A stretch of 64,000 bases of DNA, taken from NCBI RefSeq assembly GCF_017569185.1, contig NZ_CP071869.1, positions 806,001-870,000 on the forward strand, written 5' to 3'. This document shows positions 37,238-45,669 of the stretch, in pieces (within the stretch, counting starts at the first letter, position 1; every line of letters starts with the position of its first letter). Made by a program: the position numbers and the translations under genes. The notes beneath the pieces were generated by a model. It worked only from the letters and a program-made list of their open reading frames with translations, was not told the origin of the DNA and made no database searches. The stretch is from Polaribacter cellanae. GTDB lineage: Bacteria > Bacteroidota > Bacteroidia > Flavobacteriales > Flavobacteriaceae.

Positions 37238-37353
37238 GGGCGTTCCCTAAAAAAGTCGGGCTTGGAGTTTATCTTGAGCGCAGTCGAAAGGCTACAATCT
37301 TTTACTTTAAAAAAAGTAAAAGAATTTCTACTGCAATCCCTAACGCGAATTGC
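37238..37353. repeat. Dispersed intergenic element with GGGCGTTCCC / CCCTAACGC ends
   Basis: The element starts TTTGGGCGTTCCC and GTCGGGCTTGG, contains TCTTGAGCGCAGTCGAAAGG, then a perfect 10-bp hairpin (37299-37308 with 37313-37322, loop AAAA), and ends CTGCAATCCCTAACGCG. I recognise this layout from intergenic repeats in other flavobacteria, from memory. With its surroundings it fills the 304-nt gap between rocD and the DUF6768 gene. No gene is supported there. Confidence 0.65.
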
Positions 37354-37381
37354 AACTTTAAAAAACAGTTTTTAAAAAATA

Positions 37382-37756
37382 CTATTTTTGAGTAGCCGAA
37401 ATTAAAAGCTCCAATCTTTTCATTTCTCTAATCAACGTATTTTTATCCATTTGCATCCAAGCAAAAATCTTTAACATACTTACTCCGAAAAGAAAAACCA
37501 AGCCTCCAATTCCCCATTTAATTAATTCGTTTGTAACATCTGTATTAAAAAAATTAACAGTACAATACACAAAAAGACCAAAAAAAACCAATGTCATAAA
37601 ATTCATTAAAAACATAATCCATTTATTTTTTCCTTGAAACAATCCAAGAACAGAATCTAACATGTTTTGTTCCTTTAAACCATCGTAAAATTTTGCTTCC
37701 TCTTTTGATAACGTTTCTTTAATTAATTTGTCTATTTCTTCTATATTATCTCTCAT
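37382..37756 (-). CDS. DUF6768-like membrane protein, probable sigma factor partner
   Basis: In this 124-residue protein the N-terminal 45 residues are charged and helical (MRDNIEEIDKLIKETLSKEEAKFYDGL, typical of small sigma-factor-linked proteins), followed by two membrane helices (about 50-70 and 82-100) and a short tail. The gene starts 11 nt inside the preceding ECF sigma gene. The overlap and topology suggest that it controls that sigma factor as a small membrane anti-sigma protein. The DUF number is recalled rather than searched. Confidence 0.7.
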   Translation of the reverse strand: MRDNIEEIDKLIKETLSKEEAKFYDGLKEQNMLDSVLGLFQGKNKWIMFLMNFMTLVFFGLFVYCTVNFFNTDVTNELIKWGIGGLVFLFGVSMLKIFAWMQMDKNTLIREMKRLELLISATQK

Positions 37757-38306
37757 AATTTATATCTTTTAAAATTGTTTTTAACCTTTCTCTTGCGTGA
37801 AATAATCTCGATTTTGTGGTTCCTACAGAAATTTTTAAAATATCACTAATTTCCTTTAAACTATAACTTTCCTTGTAAAATAAACGAACCACCATTTGAT
37901 GTTCGGTTGATAGTTTTTCTATTGATTTTAAAAGTTTTTTATGCAAAGAATTATCTTCTATTTTTTCAGAAATTAATGCTGCTTTTTCACTTTCGAAATA
38001 TAATTTTTCAAGTTTTAAATGTTCTCTGTTTTTCGCTCTAATAAAATCAATTGCTTTTCTGTTTACAATACTAATTGCCCAACTTTTAAACTTTTCTGAT
38101 TCTTTTAAAGTTGGTAATTTCTTTAAAATTATTGTCCAACTTTCTTGGGCAACATCTTTGGCAATATCCGCATCTTTTACAATCCAAAAAGCCAACTTAC
38201 AAAACGGAATATGCCATTTTTCAACCAAAAGAGAAATCATTTTTTTATCTCCTTTTTGGTAGTTTTCAATCAAAATTTTGTCAGAAAGAATGCTTTTTTT
38301 ATTCAT
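37746..38306 (-). CDS. RNA polymerase ECF-type sigma factor
   Basis: The 186-residue protein has region 2 (LVEKWHIPFCKLAFWIVKDADIAKDVAQESWTIILKKL, then FKSWAISIVNRKAIDFIRAKNRE) and region 4 (LSTEHQMVVRLFYKESYSLKEISDILKISVGTTKSRLFHARERLKTIL). It overlaps the small membrane protein gene downstream by 11 nt. Unlike the sigma factor at 16127 it lacks an RskA partner. The target genes are not visible. Confidence 0.93.
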   Translation of the reverse strand: MNKKSILSDKILIENYQKGDKKMISLLVEKWHIPFCKLAFWIVKDADIAKDVAQESWTIILKKLPTLKESEKFKSWAISIVNRKAIDFIRAKNREHLKLEKLYFESEKAALISEKIEDNSLHKKLLKSIEKLSTEHQMVVRLFYKESYSLKEISDILKISVGTTKSRLFHARERLKTILKDINYER

Positions 38307-38447
38307 AATCGATTACACAACATAGACGTATAAAAAATGAAAAGGTTCAAATCGTTTTTATTTTTTAAAGATAAATTAATTATAAATAAGTTTTTCAGCT
38401 ATAAAAATCATCTATTTCCTTAATTTTGCAAACCAAAATAATTGAAA

Positions 38448-39902
38448 ATGCCACGTAGAGAACGCAACAAGTTTGTAAAAAAAAATCAAGTTTTAGAGTT
38501 AAAAATTGAAGATTATGCTTTTGGAGGAAAAGGAATTGCCAGAATTCATTCCGAAGAAGGAAGTTTTGTTGTTTTTGTTCCGAATACGTTGCCAGGACAA
38601 TTGGTAAAAGCACAAATTAGTAAATCTAGCAAAAACTACGCAGAAGCCAAATTAATTGATGTTTTAGAACCTTCAGAAGACGAAGTGGAAGTTCCTTTTC
38701 AAGACATTCCTGGTGCGCCTTATATTCAATTACCTATTAAGTTTCAACATAAATATAAAAAAGAAAGCACACTTTCATTATTTAAAAGAATAGGAAAAGT
38801 AGAAAATATAGAAGATTTATTCGACGAATTTGTAACCTCGCCAAACGTGTTTCATTATAGAAATAAAATGGAATATGGTTTTTCTGCAATTGGTTACGAC
38901 AGAATTAACAAAACCGACAAAGACGAATTTACACTTGGTTTTAAAAGACGTGGCGTTTGGTGGATGGGCGATAATTTAGAAAAAGATTCTGGTTTATTTG
39001 ACAAACAATTGGAAGACAATTTAAAAAACATACGAAACTATTGTTTAGAAACGGGTTTGGCTCCTTGGCATGGCCCCAAAAAAGAAGGTTTTTTCAGGTA
39101 TTTTGTAGTCCGAAAATCTTTTAAAACAGACGAATTGTTATGTAATCTAGTAACAACTTCTCCTGATTTGGATAAATTCGATTTACAGAAATTTGCAGAA
39201 TTTTTGAGAAGCATTTTTGGAAAACGTTTAGCAGGACTTTTACACACCATTAACGACGAAACTGGCGATAGAACCATAGCTACCTCCGGAAGTTTAAAAC
39301 TCGTTTATGGAAAAGATAAAATTGTAGAAGAATTATTAGGTTTAAATTTTGAAATAAGCACGAAAAGCTTTTTTCAAACCAACCCAAAATGTGCCGAAAA
39401 ACTATACAACAAAGTAGTAGAATATGTGTTAGAAGACAAAACCAAAGTAGATAATACTGTTGTAATGGATTTGTTTTGTGGCACAGGAACCATTGGACAA
39501 ATTGTAGCTGCTAAAAGTAATAATGCAAAAATTGTTGGTGTAGATATTGTAGCTTCCGCTATTGAAGATGCAAAAAAAAATGCCAACAGAAATAATATTG
39601 AAGGTTTAAAGTTTTTCGCTGCAGATGTTGGTAAGTTTTTAAATCAACATCCTGAATATCAAAATAAAATAAAAACCATTATTTTAGACCCTGCAAGAGC
39701 AGGAATTGCACCAAAAACATTGCAAAAAATTATCAATTTAAATGCAGACAGAATGGTGTATGTTTCCTGCAATCCTGCAACGCAGGCAAGAGATACAGAA
39801 TTGTTAAGAGAAGCGGGTTATGTAATGAAGAAAATTAGTTTGGTAGATCAGTTTCCGCATACGAGTCATATTGAGACTGTGGTTTTATTTGAGAAAAGTT
39901 AA
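38448..39902 (+). CDS. rlmD: 23S rRNA (uracil-C5)-methyltransferase
   Basis: The start is set at the ATG at 38448 (MPRRERNKFVKKNQVLELKIEDYAFGG). The TTG two codons earlier is possible but unneeded. An N-terminal TRAM domain (about 10-70) precedes the methyltransferase with FFQTNPKCAEKLYNKV, MDLFCGTGTIGQIVA (SAM motif I), LDPARAGI and the catalytic cysteine in VYVSCNPATQARD. RlmD/TrmA-type enzymes methylate C5 of uridine in 23S rRNA (or tRNA U54), so the exact target is tentative. It is convergent with the PIN toxin gene, whose stop overlaps by 4 nt. Confidence 0.93.
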   Translation: MPRRERNKFVKKNQVLELKIEDYAFGGKGIARIHSEEGSFVVFVPNTLPGQLVKAQISKSSKNYAEAKLIDVLEPSEDEVEVPFQDIPGAPYIQLPIKFQHKYKKESTLSLFKRIGKVENIEDLFDEFVTSPNVFHYRNKMEYGFSAIGYDRINKTDKDEFTLGFKRRGVWWMGDNLEKDSGLFDKQLEDNLKNIRNYCLETGLAPWHGPKKEGFFRYFVVRKSFKTDELLCNLVTTSPDLDKFDLQKFAEFLRSIFGKRLAGLLHTINDETGDRTIATSGSLKLVYGKDKIVEELLGLNFEISTKSFFQTNPKCAEKLYNKVVEYVLEDKTKVDNTVVMDLFCGTGTIGQIVAAKSNNAKIVGVDIVASAIEDAKKNANRNNIEGLKFFAADVGKFLNQHPEYQNKIKTIILDPARAGIAPKTLQKIINLNADRMVYVSCNPATQARDTELLREAGYVMKKISLVDQFPHTSHIETVVLFEKS

Positions 39903-40324
39903 ATTGTTTTTCTCATTTTTAAAAAACTATCTGGTGTCATAATCGCAATTTTTGAGTTTTTGTAATCTTTAATATTTCGAGTTATAATAGCGTCTAAACC
40001 TTTAATTTTTAACGCAGAAGAATATTGAATAGAATCTTCAAAGTCTTTAAAATTATTTCTTAAAGCTTGAATAATTTCTTGCTTTGTAGTTCCTATTATT
40101 TCAGTCATTTCTATCAAAATATCAATAATTTCAAGTGTTTTTTTATGACCTAGATATTTTCTTACAATATAATAAATGTTGTTAATACTTACTGCAGATA
40201 AATATAAGACCACATTCTCATTTTCATTCAATTCAAAAATTCTGCTTGCTGCATTTGCAAATGGAGTTCTATCAGTAAAAAAATCAATAACTACATCAGA
40301 ATCTATAAATAATTTATGCGCCAT
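39899..40324 (-). CDS. PIN-domain toxin of a type II toxin-antitoxin pair
   Basis: The 141-residue protein has PIN-like acidic residues: D8 (with D10 and D14) in LFIDSDVVIDFF, the central ED at 96-97 in FKDFEDSIQYSSALKIKG, and D111 plus TRN-x-KDY (116-121). It begins 11 nt inside the antitoxin gene, in the usual antitoxin-first order. PIN toxins are Mg-dependent RNases that cut tRNA, rRNA or mRNA. The full set of acidic residues suggests it is active. Confidence 0.9.
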   Translation of the reverse strand: MAHKLFIDSDVVIDFFTDRTPFANAASRIFELNENENVVLYLSAVSINNIYYIVRKYLGHKKTLEIIDILIEMTEIIGTTKQEIIQALRNNFKDFEDSIQYSSALKIKGLDAIITRNIKDYKNSKIAIMTPDSFLKMRKTI

Positions 40325-40568
40325 ATTTTTTAGATAATTCTTCTGTTAAAGTTTTCTTATAATCGATATCTGTTTCCGTTTTTATAATTCCTCTTAACTT
40401 ACTTACTTTATAAGAAAGCTCTTTTTCTTCCACTACATTTTCACTTTTGGTTATAAACTTAAAATAATTTTCGACCATTTCAGAAAGGCTTTGCCCTTTT
40501 TCTTTCGCGTATTTTTTGGCGATTTCTATCACTTTTTTTTCTAAAGTTAAAGTTAATTTTGTGTTCAT
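40314..40568 (-). CDS. DUF6364-like antitoxin
   Basis: The 84-residue protein begins MNTKLTLTLEKKVIEIAKKYAKEKGQSLSEMVENYF, a ribbon-helix-helix-like start that should dimerise and bind DNA. The second half (KLRGIIKTETDIDYKKTLTEELSKKYGA) would bind and block the toxin. It overlaps the toxin gene by 11 nt. A palindromic site lies just upstream and is a plausible autoregulatory operator. Confidence 0.87.
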   Translation of the reverse strand: MNTKLTLTLEKKVIEIAKKYAKEKGQSLSEMVENYFKFITKSENVVEEKELSYKVSKLRGIIKTETDIDYKKTLTEELSKKYGA

Positions 40569-40586
40569 TTTAATTCTTTTTGTAAA

Positions 40587-40622
40587 TATACGTGTTTTAT
40601 TTTAATTATTTACACGTGTATA
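40587..40622 (-). promoter_or_regulatory. Candidate toxin-antitoxin operator
   Basis: TATACGTGT (40587-40595) and ACACGTGTATA (40612-40622) are inverted near-copies 19-54 nt before the antitoxin start. TACACGTGTA (40611-40620) is itself a perfect palindrome. The position suits repression by the antitoxin or toxin-antitoxin complex. Confidence 0.55.
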
Positions 40623-40846
40623 AATATTAGGAAATCTATAATAATATAAAAATTTTATTGATCTATTTTACTTTTGAAAATGAATTCTATTTTATTAGCT
40701 TCAAAATATAATTAATCTACAAAATTTGTTTTTGTAAAAATGTATAAATTCCTGAAATAAATGTTAAATCAACTCATAATTCTAAAAGAATCTTATTTTA
40801 TTTATAAAAATCAAACTATTTTAGCAACAAAGAAAAAAACCTTCTT

Positions 40847-41137
40847 ATGAAAAAACTTACAGACCAAGAAATAGAAAAAAGAATAGAAAACCTACCAGAT
40901 TGGGATTTTTATGATGATGCGCTTCATACTGATTTTGAGTTCGATAATTTTAAAGACTGTATGTCTGCCATGAACAGAATTGCTTTTGAATGTGAAGCAT
41001 TAAACCATCATCCAGAATGGACGAATGTGTATAATACTTTAGATATTACTTTAACAACACACGATGCAGATGGAGTTACTGAATTAGATTTTAAATTGGC
41101 AGAAGCAATTAATAAAATTGTAGAAGTTGAAGACTAA
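40847..41137 (+). CDS. 4a-hydroxytetrahydrobiopterin dehydratase
   Basis: At 96 residues it is the usual size for pterin-4a-carbinolamine dehydratase (PhhB/DCoH). The signature is CEALNHHPEWTNVYNTLDITLTTHDADGVTELD, with active-site histidines in NHHPEW and the later H-D. The enzyme recycles pterin cofactor for aromatic amino acid hydroxylases. No hydroxylase gene is next to it. The DUF6452 gene follows 4 nt later. Confidence 0.92.
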   Translation: MKKLTDQEIEKRIENLPDWDFYDDALHTDFEFDNFKDCMSAMNRIAFECEALNHHPEWTNVYNTLDITLTTHDADGVTELDFKLAEAINKIVEVED

Positions 41138-41141
41138 GTTT

Positions 41142-41633
41142 ATGAAAAAAACATTTCTTTTTCTGTTAGTAATACTCGCATTTATTTCCGCCTGCGAAAA
41201 AGACGATTTCTGTTTGCAAAATCCAGTAACGCCACGTTTAATTATTACTTTTTTTGATGATACCAATAGAGAAACACGTAAAAGAGTACAGCGTTTTTCT
41301 TTAGTAGCTAAGAGCAAAGGATTAGATAGTTTATTCGTAAATAACTCTAGTTTAGATAGTATTGCTATTCCTTTAAACACAAACGCTTTAAAAACAGTGT
41401 ATACCTTAAAAAAGAATACAGTAAATGGCGCAAGAAAGGATAATCAATTTGCCACTTTTACAATAACTTATGAAACTGAACAAGAATATATTTCTCGTTC
41501 TTGTGGTTATCGTGTTATTTTTAAAAATGTAGCCTTTTCTGCAGAACCAAATACTTGGATTACCGATTTTACACCCACAACAGTAACAATTATAGACAAT
41601 CAAAATTCTGCTCATGTACAAATATTTCATTAG
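41142..41633 (+). CDS. DUF6452 family lipoprotein
   Basis: The start is set at ATG 41142 (MKKTFLFLLVILAFISACEKDD), giving a lipoprotein signal with Cys18. The 163-residue protein is beta-rich, with CLQNPVTPRLIITFFDDTNRETRKRVQRFS and a C-terminal ending near TTVTIIDNQN. It overlaps the next gene by 20 nt. In Flavobacteriia the pair with DUF6048 is regularly seen near rlmD. Its function is unknown; the outer membrane or its inner face is the likely location. Confidence 0.82.
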   Translation: MKKTFLFLLVILAFISACEKDDFCLQNPVTPRLIITFFDDTNRETRKRVQRFSLVAKSKGLDSLFVNNSSLDSIAIPLNTNALKTVYTLKKNTVNGARKDNQFATFTITYETEQEYISRSCGYRVIFKNVAFSAEPNTWITDFTPTTVTIIDNQNSAHVQIFH

Positions 41634-42333
41634 CATTTGTTTCTTTTTTGTTTTTGTTAATGGTTTTTCACAAGAACAGAAAAAAGATTCTTTAACAATT
41701 AAAACAAAAGACAGCATCATTTACAAAACAGGTTATGGTTTGCGTCTTGGAATTGATGTTAGTAAACCTATAAGAGCACAATTTGATAAATCTTATAGCG
41801 GATTCGAAATTATTGGAGATTATCGAATTAAAAAAAATTTATATATAGCTGCAGAAATTGGTTATGAAAAAGAAATCTCTTTCGAAGATTACACAAATTC
41901 AACTTCTAAAGGAAATTACATTCGTTTAGGAGTTAATTACAATGCCTATAAAAATTGGTTAGACATGAACAACGAAATTTTTGTAGGTTACAGATATGGG
42001 TTTAGTTTATTCGAACAAACATTAAATAGTTATACTCCCAATACTTCAAGCAAAGATTTTGGAGATTATTTTCCAACAATTCCAATTACAACACCAAAAA
42101 CTACAACAGGTTTAAATGCACATTGGTCCGAATTAATGATTGGTATAAAAGCAGAAACTTTTAAGAACCTTTTTATTAGCTTTAGTGTATCTTACAAAAT
42201 AATGATGAGTGTAAAAGATCCAAAAAAATTTAAATCTTTATATGCGCCAGGTTTCAACAGAATTTTTGAAAGTAACACTGGTTTTGGTTTTAATTACACA
42301 CTTTCTTATCTAATTCCATTTGCAAAAAAATAA
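41614..42333 (+). CDS. DUF6048 family outer membrane protein
   Basis: The 239-residue protein has a signal peptide ending near GFSQ, then alternating beta strands (GLRLGIDVSKPIRAQFDKSYSG, IRLGVNYNAYKN, IFVGYRYGFSLFEQTL), ending FNYTLSYLIPFAKK. It probably forms a small outer-membrane barrel. It overlaps the DUF6452 gene by 20 nt, so the two proteins are probably made together and may interact. Confidence 0.82.
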   Translation: MYKYFISICFFFVFVNGFSQEQKKDSLTIKTKDSIIYKTGYGLRLGIDVSKPIRAQFDKSYSGFEIIGDYRIKKNLYIAAEIGYEKEISFEDYTNSTSKGNYIRLGVNYNAYKNWLDMNNEIFVGYRYGFSLFEQTLNSYTPNTSSKDFGDYFPTIPITTPKTTTGLNAHWSELMIGIKAETFKNLFISFSVSYKIMMSVKDPKKFKSLYAPGFNRIFESNTGFGFNYTLSYLIPFAKK

Positions 42334-42435
42334 TTATTTTATTTCGAAAGTTATTTTCAACGTAAATTTTGGTTGTTATAAATTAATATTCCTAATTTTT
42401 TAGTAACTTTATCCCCCTTTATTAAACTTCTAATA

Positions 42436-43383
42436 ATGAATAAAATTCCAAGCGTAAACTTAGCAGATTTTTTATCTGATGATAAAAACAGAAAACAAAA
42501 ATTTATAGATGAAATTGGTCACGCGTACGAAAACATTGGTTTTGTAGCTTTAAAAGGTCATTTTTTAGATGATAAGTTAGTTTCAAATTTATATGAAGAA
42601 GTTAAAAATTTCTTTAATTTACCAATTGAAACCAAAGAAAAATATGAAATATCAGGAATTGGCGGACAACGTGGTTACGTTTCTTTTGGAAAAGAATCTG
42701 CCAAAGGAAAAAAAGAAGGAGATTTAAAAGAATTCTGGCATTTTGGACAATATGTAGAAGACGACTCCAAATATAAAAACGAATATCCAAAAAATGTTAT
42801 TGTAGAAGAATTACCAAGATTTAACGAAGTTGGAAAGCAAACCTACCAAATGTTAGAAAAAACGGCAAAATACGTTTTACGTTCTTTGGCTTTACATTTA
42901 GGTTTAAAAGAAACTTATTTCGACAATTACATTAAAAACGGAAATAGTATTTTACGACCAATCCATTATCCACCCATAAAAACAGAACCTAAAGGCGCAG
43001 AAAGAGCTGCAGCTCATGGAGACATTAATTTAATTACCTTATTAATGGGTGCTCAAGGAAAAGGTTTGCAGGTTCAAAACCATAAAGGAGAATGGATAGA
43101 TGCCATAGCAGAACCCGATGAATTAATGATTAATGTTGGAGATATGCTGTCTAGACATAGTAATAACAAGTTAAAATCTACGATTCATAGAGTTGTAAAT
43201 CCGCCAAAAGAAATGTGGGGCACTTCTCGTTACTCGGTACCGTTTTTTATGCATCCAATATCCGATATGAAACTCGATGTTTTAGAAAATTGCATCGACG
43301 AAAACAATCCAAAACAATTCGAAGATATTACTGCTGGAGAGTTTTTAGACGAAAGATTAAAGGAATTGGGACTTAAAAAATAA
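42436..43383 (+). CDS. Isopenicillin N synthase-like 2-oxoglutarate/Fe(II) dioxygenase
   Basis: The 315-residue protein has the DIOX_N-like start (VNLADFLSDDKNRKQKFIDEIGHAYENIGFVALKGH). The Fe(II) site is an H-x-D in AAHGDINLITLLMG and a distal His in RHSNNKLKSTIHRVVNP, with the 2-oxoglutarate-binding RxS in SRYSVPFF. Members oxidise diverse small molecules. No biosynthetic cluster surrounds it, so antibiotic synthesis is not implied; a general metabolic role is likely. Confidence 0.88.
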   Translation: MNKIPSVNLADFLSDDKNRKQKFIDEIGHAYENIGFVALKGHFLDDKLVSNLYEEVKNFFNLPIETKEKYEISGIGGQRGYVSFGKESAKGKKEGDLKEFWHFGQYVEDDSKYKNEYPKNVIVEELPRFNEVGKQTYQMLEKTAKYVLRSLALHLGLKETYFDNYIKNGNSILRPIHYPPIKTEPKGAERAAAHGDINLITLLMGAQGKGLQVQNHKGEWIDAIAEPDELMINVGDMLSRHSNNKLKSTIHRVVNPPKEMWGTSRYSVPFFMHPISDMKLDVLENCIDENNPKQFEDITAGEFLDERLKELGLKK

Positions 43384-43389
43384 GTAAGC

Positions 43390-43465
43390 AGTCTACAAGT
43401 AAACAACTAACTATCTACTGAAGACTGCCAACTGAAGACTGAGAACTAAAAACTGCCAACTGCAT
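43390..43465. repeat. AACTG-type degenerate tandem repeats
   Basis: Copies of GAAGACTGCCAACTG, GAAGACTGAGAACTA and AAAACTGCCAACTG fill the gap between the dioxygenase and SUI1 genes. Confidence 0.8.
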
Positions 43466-43473
43466 ACTTAAAA

Positions 43474-43797
43474 ATGGACTTAAAAGATCAACTAAAAAAT
43501 TTGTTTCCAGAACACCAAGAAACTGAGGAACCAAAAAAAGAAAAATCGAATATTTGGTTGCAAGACGAACCAATTCTTTGCAAATATGAAAAACGAAAAG
43601 GAAAGCCAATTACCATTTTAGAAGGGTATAATGGCGCGACATCCGACTTTAAACTTTTAGCCAAAGAAATTAAGACAAAACTATCTGTTGGTGGAAGTTT
43701 TAAAGATGATAAAATCATTATTCAAGGTGATTTTAGAGACAAAATTATGTCTATGTTAAAAGATAAAGGTTTTAAAGTAAAACGCGTTGGTGGATAG
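43474..43797 (+). CDS. SUI1/eIF1-like translation factor (YciH type)
   Basis: In this 107-residue protein the SUI1 domain occupies residues 35-107, with KRKGKPITILEGYNGATSDFKLLAKEIKTKLSVGGSFKDDKIIIQGD and the KGFKVKRVGG end. Bacterial YciH proteins bind the small ribosomal subunit and can improve start-codon discrimination. That is interesting in a genome with many TTG starts, though the link is only a thought. The N-terminal 35 residues are charged and less conserved. Confidence 0.92.
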   Translation: MDLKDQLKNLFPEHQETEEPKKEKSNIWLQDEPILCKYEKRKGKPITILEGYNGATSDFKLLAKEIKTKLSVGGSFKDDKIIIQGDFRDKIMSMLKDKGFKVKRVGG

Positions 43798-43850
43798 TTA
43801 ATTTTTATGCCAACACAACAAAAATCAATTATTAACGTTGTCAATTCATT

Positions 43851-44795
43851 ATGAGTTCTTCAATTTTACACATTACAAATGGAGATAGTACTACTAACTA
43901 TCTAAAAAAGCTACAAATTTCTGGAGATTTTATTACATGGAGAGAAATGCTCTGTGAAGGAAAAACCACAACCAATGTTGGGAGTGATATTTTTTGGAAA
44001 ACTAGATACGATTTCTTTAAATCGGCTTACAAAGTAAGCAAACAAAATTTTATAGACTACACAGTTAAAGAATATCGAAAACTCTGTAATAAGAAAGAAA
44101 ACAAACAAATAGTATTATGGTTTGAGTACGATTTGTTTTGTCAAATTAATATGATTGCTGTAATAAGTTGGTTAAAACGTTACAGAAAAGGGTATGAAAT
44201 TTCTTTAGTTTGTAGTGGAAAAGTAAAAGCTGCCACAAAAATGCTAGCTATTCCCGAACTTTCGGAACAACAGATTCAACAACATTACAAAAACAGAATA
44301 GAGCTTTCGGAAGACGATATCGAATATGCCGATTATATTTGGCAATTGTATTGTTCCGACAGTCCTTTGCGATTAGAAAAAGTACACCAGTTTAATCCAA
44401 TGTCGCCTTTTAAATATTTAACAAAAGCATTAGAAGCGCATTTAAAAAGGTTTCCTTCTATTGAAAATGGGTTAAATAACGTGGAAAATTTTATTTTACA
44501 AACCGCAAACAACAATGGCTTACCATCCAAAAATCAATTGGTTGGAAAATTATTAGCCGAACAAGAAGTTTTTGGTTTTGGAGATATCCAATATCATAAT
44601 AATTTAAACAAACTTCAAAAATTATTTTCTTCTTTTAATCCTGTAAAACTTTCTAAGAAAGGGAAAAATGTTTTAGACAATCAGGCTAATTTTTATAGAG
44701 AAATACGTTCAGAAAAAACGTATCTTGGAGGTTCTAAAAAATACAGTTTTTTGTACAGCAATGCCACCGAAAAACTGTGGCAAATTACCTCTTAA
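43851..44795 (+). CDS. DUF1835 domain-containing protein
   Basis: The 314-residue protein opens SSILHITNGDSTTNYLKKLQISGDFITWREMLCEGKTT, the DUF1835 motif, then IVLWFEYDLFCQINMIAVISWL. A helical C-terminal region contains PFKYLTKALEAHLKRFPS and ends ASP-free with LYSNATEKLW. The family is widespread and uncharacterised; the opening resembles nucleotide- or S-adenosylmethionine-binding folds, but I would not assign a reaction. The nucleoside phosphorylase gene begins 4 nt later, suggesting co-transcription. Confidence 0.85.
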   Translation: MSSSILHITNGDSTTNYLKKLQISGDFITWREMLCEGKTTTNVGSDIFWKTRYDFFKSAYKVSKQNFIDYTVKEYRKLCNKKENKQIVLWFEYDLFCQINMIAVISWLKRYRKGYEISLVCSGKVKAATKMLAIPELSEQQIQQHYKNRIELSEDDIEYADYIWQLYCSDSPLRLEKVHQFNPMSPFKYLTKALEAHLKRFPSIENGLNNVENFILQTANNNGLPSKNQLVGKLLAEQEVFGFGDIQYHNNLNKLQKLFSSFNPVKLSKKGKNVLDNQANFYREIRSEKTYLGGSKKYSFLYSNATEKLWQITS

Positions 44796-44799
44796 GAAT

Positions 44800-45669
44800 A
44801 TGAGTATAAAAAAATCTGAACTAATTTTAAATCCAGATGGCAGTGTTTATCACTTAAATTTAAAACCCAAAAATATTGCGAGAGATATTATTTTTGTGGG
44901 AGATCAAAACAGAGTAGAAAAAATTACCAAATACCTCGATTCTGTTGAGTTTACAACACAAAAAAGAGAGTTTAAAACGTCCACTGGAGTTTATAAAGGA
45001 AAAAGAATTTCAGTAATTTCAACAGGAATTGGCCCAGATAATATCGATATTGTTCTAAATGAATTAGATGCTTTGGTAAATATTAATTTAGAAACAAGAA
45101 CACCAAAAAACAATTTAACATCTTTAAATATCATTCGAATTGGAACTTCAGGATCCCTGCAAAAAGATATCCCTGTAGACTCTTTTTTAATGAGTTCTTA
45201 TGGTTTAGATTTAAATGGTATGCTTCACTCCTACCAAATTGATGCAATTTCAAATTCAGAAATTGAAAATGCTTTTGTAGAACATACCAATTGGAGTACT
45301 AAAAAAGCACATCCTATTTTGGTTGAAAATAGCCAAGAACTTGCTCAAAAATTTACTTCAGAAAAAATATTTTCAGGAATTACAGCAACTGCTGGTGGTT
45401 TTTACGGACCACAAGGTCGTGTGTTACGATTACAATTAGAAGACGAAAATTTAAATAAAAAAATTGATAGTTTTCAGTATAAAAAACATAAAATTACCAA
45501 CCTAGAAATGGAAACTTCCGCAATTTACGGCTTGTCTAAATTATTAGGTCATAAAGCAGTTTCGTTAAATGCCATTATTGCCAACAGAGCAAATGGTACT
45601 TTTAGCGAAAACCCCAAAAAAGTAGTGGAAGATTTAATAAAATATACGCTTAAAAAGCTTATTATATAA
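44800..45669 (+). CDS. Nucleoside phosphorylase (uridine phosphorylase-like)
   Basis: The start is set at ATG 44800 (MSIKKSELILNPDGSVYHLNLKPKNIA). The longer frame from 44725 reads over the DUF1835 gene end. Key motifs are DIIFVGDQNRVEKI (phosphate site), VISTGIGPDNIDIVLNELDAL, IRIGTSGSLQKDIPVDS, and NLEMETSAIYGLSKLLGHKAVSLN (E-M-E nucleoside site). This fits the PNP/UDP phosphorylase family. The exact base preference is not evident. The next gene starts at the stop codon. Confidence 0.9.
   Translation: MSIKKSELILNPDGSVYHLNLKPKNIARDIIFVGDQNRVEKITKYLDSVEFTTQKREFKTSTGVYKGKRISVISTGIGPDNIDIVLNELDALVNINLETRTPKNNLTSLNIIRIGTSGSLQKDIPVDSFLMSSYGLDLNGMLHSYQIDAISNSEIENAFVEHTNWSTKKAHPILVENSQELAQKFTSEKIFSGITATAGGFYGPQGRVLRLQLEDENLNKKIDSFQYKKHKITNLEMETSAIYGLSKLLGHKAVSLNAIIANRANGTFSENPKKVVEDLIKYTLKKLII

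Noticed and set aside
37157..37375. A 72-codon open frame between rocD and the DUF6768 gene
   Set aside because: It lies wholly in the dispersed repeat element and reads lysine-rich filler sequence.
42436..43383. Antibiotic biosynthesis gene (isopenicillin N synthase)
   Set aside because: Only the general dioxygenase fold is shared; no peptide synthetase or other cluster genes surround it.
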